A DNA stretch of 64,000 bases from Marinomonas aquimarina (GTDB lineage: Bacteria; Pseudomonadota; Gammaproteobacteria; Pseudomonadales; Marinomonadaceae). The stretch spans positions 1 to 64,000 of the forward strand of contig NZ_FLOC01000020.1 in assembly GCF_900089755.1 (NCBI RefSeq), given 5' to 3'. Made by a program: the position numbers and the translations under genes. The notes beneath the pieces were generated by a model. The model was given only the letters and a program-made list of their open reading frames with translations, was not told the origin of the DNA and searched no databases. Shown piece after piece: positions 58,306 through 64,000 of this stretch; the stretch's first letter is position 1, and each line of letters begins with the position of its first letter.

Positions 58306-58644
58306 GTGCAACTCAGCGCACATCAAGTAGCACAGATTCAAGCTTTGAAAAATGAGCAGAATCTAACCTTCACTATCGACAACACCCACATTCTGGCATT
58401 GAAGCTTGATAACCAATGCTACTTTTATGAAAACCTCTGCCCACACCTAAATAAGCGCTTGGCTAATGACAGCATGCACTGTTTTGATGACAGCTTTTGC
58501 CTGATTGAATGCCAATTCCACAGTGCCCAGTTCAACCCTGCATCGGGAGCCTGCGTCTCCGGCCCATGCCTTGGGGAATCGTTAAAAGCATACAAATTGA
58601 CAGAACAGCAAGGCCTGTTTTATCTGCTTACGACATCATTCTAA
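58306..58644 (+). CDS. Small Rieske [2Fe-2S] protein
   Basis: The 112-residue single-domain protein starts with GTG at 58306. Cluster ligands are visible as C-x-H (Cys45, His47 in LCPHLNKRL) and C-x2-H (Cys69, His72 in IECQFHSAQFN). No signal peptide or other domain is present, so it is cytosolic and probably a ferredoxin-type electron carrier or dioxygenase-like subunit. Extra cysteines (38, 59, 65, 83, 88) are unusual. No oxygenase gene is adjacent; a MarR gene follows 72 bases on. Confidence 0.88.
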   Translation: MQLSAHQVAQIQALKNEQNLTFTIDNTHILALKLDNQCYFYENLCPHLNKRLANDSMHCFDDSFCLIECQFHSAQFNPASGACVSGPCLGESLKAYKLTEQQGLFYLLTTSF

Positions 58645-58716
58645 GTTTAAGGATTCAACACAAGGGCTGATCTGTTAACCTTAATCACTGCGCAAACAAG
58701 GGTAGCAAGAGAATTT

Positions 58717-59163
58717 ATGGCACAACTTGAACGAGATATTCAGCACGCCTTAATCGGCATTATTTCTGGTTTAAAGCATGCTATGCGCTTGGCCATGCAG
58801 CAACATGGTGTGCCGTTATCGCCCCTGTACTTTTTGATCATGAAGCTGATCCATGAAATCCCTCAGTGCACGCCCATGCTGATTGCGGAGCGCTCAGGGC
58901 GTGACAAAGGGCAAATCACACGCCTGGTTAAAGAACTGGATCAGCATCAGTTTTTGGTACGCACCCCCAACCCCGACGATAAACGCAGCTTCTTTCTCGA
59001 GTTATCGGATGTGGGACTAGACTGCTTTAAGCAATTAGAAAACTGCGATATGGAAGCCTTGGAAGCCATGACCCAAGGCTTATCAGAACAGCAATTGCAG
59101 GCCTTTCTCGACATCGCCATACAAATGAGCCGTAATCTAGAGCGTTTTGAACGTACTAGCTAA
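58717..59163 (+). CDS. MarR family transcriptional regulator
   Basis: The 148-residue protein has the winged-helix layout of MarR: helix-turn-helix CTPMLIAERSGRDKGQITRLVKEL (about residues 50-73) and the wing VRTPNPDDKRSFFLELSDVGLD, which holds the family's D-R-R/K-like DDKRS motif. Helices at both ends would form the dimer interface. Its target is unknown; the Rieske gene upstream and itself are the first candidates. It ends with an eight-base overlap with the HD gene on the other strand. Confidence 0.92.
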   Translation: MAQLERDIQHALIGIISGLKHAMRLAMQQHGVPLSPLYFLIMKLIHEIPQCTPMLIAERSGRDKGQITRLVKELDQHQFLVRTPNPDDKRSFFLELSDVGLDCFKQLENCDMEALEAMTQGLSEQQLQAFLDIAIQMSRNLERFERTS

Positions 59164-59794
59164 CAATTTCAGCTTTTAACTGAGACAAGAATTCACGCAT
59201 AAAAGCACTGCGACGTGCGGCTTCCAGCTGCCCGCTATCCGTTTGAAAGGTGTTTTCTAAGCGCAATAACTTTTGGAAGAAGTGATCCAGCGTAAACAGC
59301 AAGTCATTCGGCTCACGCTCTTCACAAAAGGGGTCGAGCGTATCATACAAAGAACGATCCAAACGCCCACCGACCATCATACAGCGAGCAATCCCAATCG
59401 CACCTAAAGCGTCCAGACGGTCGGCGTCCTGCACCACTTTTGCTTCCAAGGTTCTCGGCGTCACCTGAGCGCTAAAACTATGGGTCACAATCGCATGCTG
59501 TATCGCACTGATCTCTGCCCCATCTAAACCGAGTGATTTTAAGAAACTCTCAGCTTTACTAGCGGAATCAAACGACGCCTGCGCTCGTTTGGGATCGTCC
59601 TTCGGATAATTCACCAAATCATGCAGCCAAGCCGCAGCCACCACCACCAGCTCATTAGCGCCTTCTTGTTGAGCCAGCCATTTGGCCTGCTTCACAACTC
59701 GCTCAATATGCGCCAAGTCATGGGCGCCATCAGCGTCCATTGTTTCCAGCACATAGTCTTTACAGCGTTGTTCTAGTTCGATTAGTTCGCGCAT
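59156..59794 (-). CDS. HD-domain phosphohydrolase
   Basis: The 212-residue soluble protein shows the HD superfamily metal residues in order. His is in AHDLAHIERVVKQA, the HD pair in AAAWLHDLVNYPKDD (about residues 59-60), and the final Asp in VQDADRLDALGAIGIAR. It resembles the YedJ-type single HD proteins, whose substrate is usually a nucleotide but is not known. It starts inside the last codons of the GGDEF-EAL gene (13-base overlap), so translation is coupled. Confidence 0.9.
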   Translation of the reverse strand: MRELIELEQRCKDYVLETMDADGAHDLAHIERVVKQAKWLAQQEGANELVVVAAAWLHDLVNYPKDDPKRAQASFDSASKAESFLKSLGLDGAEISAIQHAIVTHSFSAQVTPRTLEAKVVQDADRLDALGAIGIARCMMVGGRLDRSLYDTLDPFCEEREPNDLLFTLDHFFQKLLRLENTFQTDSGQLEAARRSAFMREFLSQLKAEIVS

Positions 59795-62700
59795 TGTTCA
59801 CTCTCAACGTCAGCATGGATCCATTCATCGTACCACTCTAACACTCGATGTGCAGGCATCGGTCGAGAAATGCTGTAGCCCTGCCCTAACTCACAACCAA
59901 GCTCGAGTAAGCGTCGAGCATGCTCTGGCGTCTCCACCCCTTCGGCAATGACCTCAAGCGAGAAGGCGTCTGCAAACCCCACAACCCCTTTGATAATGGC
60001 CAAGTTGTTTTTATCATCAAGCATGTCACGTACAAAGCCATGGTCAATTTTGAGCATATCAACGGACAGCTCTTTCAAATGACTCAAGGTCGAATAGCCA
60101 GTACCAAAGTCGTCTAGAGACACTTTAATGCCCATGTCTTTACAGGCATCGATCACTCCCGAAACAGTGGCCAAATCTTCAATCGCACTGGTTTCCAAGA
60201 TCTCTAGTTCCAGCGCATGCACCACCTCAGGCGTGAAGCCCAGTATGATCTCTTGCAATTCCGACATAAAGTGCGGCTGCTGCAATTGATAACCGGCTAA
60301 GTTGACACTGATGCCCTGACGGTAGCCTTGCTTTTGCCAAGCTTCAATTTGCTGTAACGCCGTCTTGATGACCCAATGCCCCACTTCCAGCTCCAAGGGC
60401 TGGTTGGTCATCGCTGGCAAAAAGGCGGCTGGCGCCAGCACCCCACGGGTTGGATGGCGCCAACGAATTAGGGCTTCGTAGCCAAACACCTCGCGGGTAC
60501 GCATGTTGATTTTAGGCTGGTAGTAGAGGCAGAACTGCTCTTGTTCATAGGCTTGCTGCAACTCTTCGTAGAAACGATGCTGTTCCACCAGAATGTCTTC
60601 TTGGCTCAAATCAAACGACTTCAGACGGTTACGCCCACTGATCTTGGCTTGGTACATGGCCTGGTCGGCTTGGCGAATTAACTGATCGGCTTCAATCATG
60701 CGATTTTGTGGGTAATAGGTGACACCGATACTGGCACTGATATGCAGCGTCGCGCCAGAGACTCGGAACGGCTCCGCGAGCGAGACCAGCAAGCGCTCCA
60801 GCTTGCTTTCGACTTCAGTGAGACTGAACTTAATCGGCAGTAGCAATACAAACTCATCACCACCAAAGCGCGCCACAGTACTGTCTTCACCAAGCGTGTC
60901 GAGCATGCGCTGAGCCACATCAATTAACAGCAAGTCTCCGGTATCGTGACCAAAGGTATCATTGACCTCTTTAAAACCATCCAGATCCAAGAAGGCCAGC
61001 GCAAACTTAGTGCCATGCTGTGCGGAATGAGTGATTTGCTGATCCAGTGTATTGGTCAAGTTGGTACGATTTGGCAAACCTGTCAACGAGTCAAAATAGG
61101 CAATGTGCTCTAACTGCTCTTCATTGCGTTTTTGACGCGTGATGTCAGAAAACAAAGAAATATAGTGACTAACACGCCCTTCAGCATCCTTCACGGCGAC
61201 CACGGTTAGGTTTTGCGCGTAGATACTCTCGTCTTTGCGTTTGTTCCAGATCTCCCCTTCCCAAAAGCCAACACTTACGATCTGACGCCACATTTCTTGA
61301 TAAAACTCTTTGCTCTGACGCCCTGAGTTGAGCACTCGTGGGTTCTGGCCAATGATTTCATAACGGCTGTAACCTGTGATGCGTGAGAAGGCTGAGTTTA
61401 CATCTAAAATATCGCCACTAGGATTGGTGATCGCAATCCCTTCCCGCGCGTTGGCAAAGACGCTCGCCCACAACTCCAGTTGCTCTTCGTTCAAATGGCG
61501 ATCAGTGATATCAGAAATGGCGCCGACTAACAGCGTTACTTCATCGTCATCATTACGCAGCGCCTGTAAGCGATCTTCGATCCACACCCAATCGTTGCCG
61601 CGGGCTAAGCGATAGACAAATGTCAGGGTGCCAATAAAGCCATCCATACGCCACTGTCTAAAGCTTGCCAGAATGCGCGTCAGATCATCGTCATGGATCG
61701 ACTTCTGCCACCAATTACGCGTCTTTTTAATTTCTTCGGCGGTTTTATGATAAAGGTGAAAGCAGTTACTGCTAATAAACTTTAACGTAAATTGTTCTGG
61801 ATCGAGGGAGTAGATGACGGTTGGACTGCTGCTAAGCAGAGCATCCAATTGTTGATTGCTGCGCGCCAGCAACAGTTGCGCTTGTTTCTCTTGTCGTACT
61901 ACGCGCGCCAAGTATTTATTCTGGCGGTAGGTATTCCAAGAAAGAAAAATCAACGACAAGGCAATGATATTGGCCAGCAAGAAGTACACCGCATAGCTTT
62001 TTAGGAAATCAATCCAGCCAAGACTGCGCTCTTCGTAGGGCGGCAAAGACAAGTCTTTCAGGGTATTTTCAACCGGTAGATAATCGAGCGAAGGCATAAA
62101 GCCATAAACACCATAATGGCGTGCTTCATCACTGCTTAATGACATGTTCAACAAGGCTGCCGTGATCTCCCGTGTGACATCAGAGTCGACACGTGAATTA
62201 GCAACAAACGCCCACTCAGGGTATAGACGGGTGGAAACAAGGTAGGGATAACCGGCTAAGTACTGCTGGTTGAGAATACGAACCCCCTCAAGACTAATTT
62301 TGCCCTCTCGTGCCAAACGCTCTAACACACCAGTGCGCACAAAGCCGACCTCTTGCTCCTTAGCCAACACTGCCTGCACCACTTGTTCAGCGTCATCATA
62401 GCGCACTAAGGCTTCTTTTGAAGGCAGTAGAAAACCGAGGTTTTTCAGTTCATAGATTTGCGCGATGTAGTTTTCGAGAAACTCTGGAGCCGAGGCTGCT
62501 ACCGGGTATTGGTATAGGTTATCAAGGCGGATTTTTTGATTTTCTTCGCGGGTAAACATCACCCCACCGAGTAGGCTGGTGGTTTGCCCTTTAAAGCCAC
62601 GACGCAGAGTCAACAAAGCGCCACTGAGGCTGCCGGAACTGCGTAGTTTCAAATAATGTACCGGGTCAAGCAGTAACAGGTCGTATTGATAGCGATCAAT

Positions 62701-62913
62701 CTGATGCTCAAGCGAATCCGTGCCCACCACTTTCAGCTCTAACTCGTAATCGGGCAGTTTTCGCGCCAGTTCATCGACAATCGTTTGATAGCGTAAAACG
62801 GTCGTAACATCTGGGCTATAGGCTAAGATGGCCAGACTTAATGAACGCTGCTCCTGTGCCGACGCGGTCAACACAGTTAAGCTAAGCAGTAGACAAACAA
62901 TCCATTGGTACAT
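59782..62913 (-). CDS. Membrane PAS-GGDEF-EAL c-di-GMP protein with PhnD-like sensor
   Basis: The 1043-residue protein has a signal peptide. Next is a periplasmic domain of the phosphate/phosphonate-binding (PhnD-like) kind (about 22-290; YDLLLLDPVHYLKLR is a typical segment). One membrane segment follows (about 312-330), then two PAS domains (about 352-475 and 480-600). The second reads NAREGIAITNPSGDILDVNSAFSRITGYS in two pieces. The GGDEF motif is intact (ARFGGDEFVLLL), but the RxxD inhibitory site before it is not seen. EAL is intact (YEALIRWRHP, SLDDFGTGYSTLSHLK, VIAEGVETPEHA). It could thus make or break c-di-GMP; which dominates is unknown. Confidence 0.93.
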   Translation of the reverse strand: MYQWIVCLLLSLTVLTASAQEQRSLSLAILAYSPDVTTVLRYQTIVDELARKLPDYELELKVVGTDSLEHQIDRYQYDLLLLDPVHYLKLRSSGSLSGALLTLRRGFKGQTTSLLGGVMFTREENQKIRLDNLYQYPVAASAPEFLENYIAQIYELKNLGFLLPSKEALVRYDDAEQVVQAVLAKEQEVGFVRTGVLERLAREGKISLEGVRILNQQYLAGYPYLVSTRLYPEWAFVANSRVDSDVTREITAALLNMSLSSDEARHYGVYGFMPSLDYLPVENTLKDLSLPPYEERSLGWIDFLKSYAVYFLLANIIALSLIFLSWNTYRQNKYLARVVRQEKQAQLLLARSNQQLDALLSSSPTVIYSLDPEQFTLKFISSNCFHLYHKTAEEIKKTRNWWQKSIHDDDLTRILASFRQWRMDGFIGTLTFVYRLARGNDWVWIEDRLQALRNDDDEVTLLVGAISDITDRHLNEEQLELWASVFANAREGIAITNPSGDILDVNSAFSRITGYSRYEIIGQNPRVLNSGRQSKEFYQEMWRQIVSVGFWEGEIWNKRKDESIYAQNLTVVAVKDAEGRVSHYISLFSDITRQKRNEEQLEHIAYFDSLTGLPNRTNLTNTLDQQITHSAQHGTKFALAFLDLDGFKEVNDTFGHDTGDLLLIDVAQRMLDTLGEDSTVARFGGDEFVLLLPIKFSLTEVESKLERLLVSLAEPFRVSGATLHISASIGVTYYPQNRMIEADQLIRQADQAMYQAKISGRNRLKSFDLSQEDILVEQHRFYEELQQAYEQEQFCLYYQPKINMRTREVFGYEALIRWRHPTRGVLAPAAFLPAMTNQPLELEVGHWVIKTALQQIEAWQKQGYRQGISVNLAGYQLQQPHFMSELQEIILGFTPEVVHALELEILETSAIEDLATVSGVIDACKDMGIKVSLDDFGTGYSTLSHLKELSVDMLKIDHGFVRDMLDDKNNLAIIKGVVGFADAFSLEVIAEGVETPEHARRLLELGCELGQGYSISRPMPAHRVLEWYDEWIHADVESEQCAN

Positions 62914-62924
62914 TCTTTTACAGC

Positions 62925-63878
62925 CTACTGAATACGATACAGGTAAGCGGGTTGTAAGAGAGAATGAAGCTGAGCTTCAGAAAGTTTAATTCCTTGCATA
63001 TCACGATCCTGTTTCATTGCTTCAAAAAACTGAGCTCGGTCATTCAGCATACGTTTATTGAAGTGTAAATCCGGTAAATATAACCCATTAAACGCCACTC
63101 CAATCTCATCGTAGGTAAGCTCTCGCCAAGCTGCGATACGGCGCAATGCATCTTCTCGATTGACTCGAATGTATTCCAGTGCACGGAAATGTCCAGCAAG
63201 CAAATTCGTTAACACTTGTCCGCGTAGCCACATAGCATCGTTACGAATGACCAGCACATCAAAGATTACATTAGGAAAGTGGCCACTATCAAATACACGT
63301 GTACCACCTAAGCGTTCTAAATAGGTCGCAAACGGCTCGTAGGTGATGGCCAGATCAAAACGCTCACTTTGCCACTGTCTGACCTGCTCATTCGGCGGCA
63401 GATAACTTAAGCTAACGTCATGCACTGACAGTCCAGTCTCAATTAAAAGCTCCCGTAGTACAATATTACTGACGGTATTTCCTTCCAGTGCAATACGCAT
63501 TCCTTTGATATTCGTCAATTCGTTTGACGAAGTGCGGCTAATCACCACATCCGCGCCAATGGACTCATTCATGATCGCCACCACAGAGACATCCAGTCCT
63601 TCCCCTTTGAGCAGGATCGCTTCATCTAGTGTCAGTGTCGCCGCGGACACCGCTCCAGAGCGCAACAATGCCATGGATTGGGTGGCATTGTCCGACTCCA
63701 CAACCTCAACCTTGTCCGGCAACCAAGAGAAGTGTTCGGCTAACCGCAGGCTCTCATAGCCTGGCCAAGGGTGTATACTGACACGGAGCGTTTTTTGGTA
63801 GGACAATAAAAACAGAGCGGCAGCACTGATACAGAGTGCCAAGACTAGCAGCATGCCAAGCAGCAACTTAGATTTCAT
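62925..63878 (-). CDS. NMT1/TauA-type periplasmic substrate-binding protein
   Basis: The ATG at 63878 gives 317 residues (MKSKLLLGML). The first 28 residues form an uncleaved-looking membrane anchor or signal sequence. The rest has the NitT/TauT binding-protein pattern: VSIHPWPGYESLRLAEH, LRSGAVSAATLTLDEAILL, KGMRIALEGNTVSNIVLRELL and FDLAITYEPFATYL. No permease or ATPase gene follows. Instead the GGDEF-EAL gene starts 11 bases downstream, so this protein more likely presents a small ligand to that sensor than feeds a transporter. The ligand is unknown. Confidence 0.88.
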   Translation of the reverse strand: MKSKLLLGMLLVLALCISAAALFLLSYQKTLRVSIHPWPGYESLRLAEHFSWLPDKVEVVESDNATQSMALLRSGAVSAATLTLDEAILLKGEGLDVSVVAIMNESIGADVVISRTSSNELTNIKGMRIALEGNTVSNIVLRELLIETGLSVHDVSLSYLPPNEQVRQWQSERFDLAITYEPFATYLERLGGTRVFDSGHFPNVIFDVLVIRNDAMWLRGQVLTNLLAGHFRALEYIRVNREDALRRIAAWRELTYDEIGVAFNGLYLPDLHFNKRMLNDRAQFFEAMKQDRDMQGIKLSEAQLHSLLQPAYLYRIQ

Positions 63879-63918
63879 ATAACACCGGTGTTGTCTTTTT
63901 AAGGGGGCTTTTGAAGGC

Positions 63919-63950
63919 ATGTCAATTATGACATAGAGGTCTAAATTATA
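63919..63950 (-). promoter_or_regulatory. Promoter candidate with a palindromic operator
   Basis: A perfect TATAAT lies on the minus strand at 63945-63950; a -35 at normal spacing is not recognisable. Just downstream ATGTCA and TGACAT (63919-63934) form an inverted repeat with a four-base centre, directly at or after the expected transcription start. That is where a repressor dimer would block the binding-protein/GGDEF-EAL operon. Confidence 0.4.
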
Positions 63951-64000
63951 AAAAAACTAACGGTGGGGCTCTGTGTTTAAATTGCATAAAACTGTAAAGG

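Overview
The window is a stretch of gammaproteobacterial chromosome made almost entirely of core genes. Gene content and order point to a marine Oceanospirillales-type organism (Marinomonas or a relative) or a pseudomonad relative. The evidence is the cysM-rlmD-relA-mazG block next to a BarA/GacS-type kinase, the map-glnD-dapC-dapD-yffB-dapE series, a GlgC/GlgA pair and an RsmJ-SlyX pair. The genus is an inference from neighbourhood and protein style, not from a search. I see no rRNA, tRNA, CRISPR array, prophage or insertion sequence.

Layout. Positions 1-513 hold no convincing gene, only a GC-rich repeat and the accA terminator. From 514 to 19145, on the minus strand, lies the classic envelope and translation block. 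In transcription order it is rpsB, tsf, pyrH, frr, uppS, cdsA, dxr, rseP, bamA, skp, lpxD, fabZ, lpxA, lpxB, rnhB, dnaE, accA. It links translation factors, UMP kinase, isoprenoid and phospholipid precursors, outer-membrane assembly, lipid A and fatty acid synthesis, and the replicative polymerase. map diverges from rpsB, and the 309-base gap between them carries a good rpsB promoter and a structured leader.

From 19470 to 28281, on the plus strand, run map, glnD, dapC, dapD, yffB, dapE, two small unknown genes and panD. This is nitrogen sensing, lysine/peptidoglycan precursor and pantothenate synthesis. One small lipoprotein gene sits on the opposite strand between yffB and dapE. From 28356 to 41402, mostly minus, come tpx, a membrane-anchored cold-shock-domain protein, rsmJ, an unknown 87-residue gene, uppP, tsaB, adk, ppc, mazG, relA, rlmD and cysM, with slyX on the plus strand. 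Then barA with a small cysteine-rich lipoprotein gene (plus), followed by acpS, recO, era, rnc, lepB, lepA and ribE (minus). pdxJ is missing from its usual place between recO and acpS.

From 51073 to the end the content is more accessory. It holds a TraB/GumN-like protein, divergent glgC and glgA, an orphan solute-binding protein, PBP1b, a small Rieske protein, a MarR regulator and an HD phosphohydrolase. Last is a two-gene module pairing a periplasmic solute-binding-like protein with a 1043-residue PAS-GGDEF-EAL protein whose own N-terminal sensor is also solute-binding-like. That module is the most interesting regulatory candidate. Nothing in the window looks like a wholly new system; the better leads are the small unknown genes, the leader structures and the c-di-GMP module.
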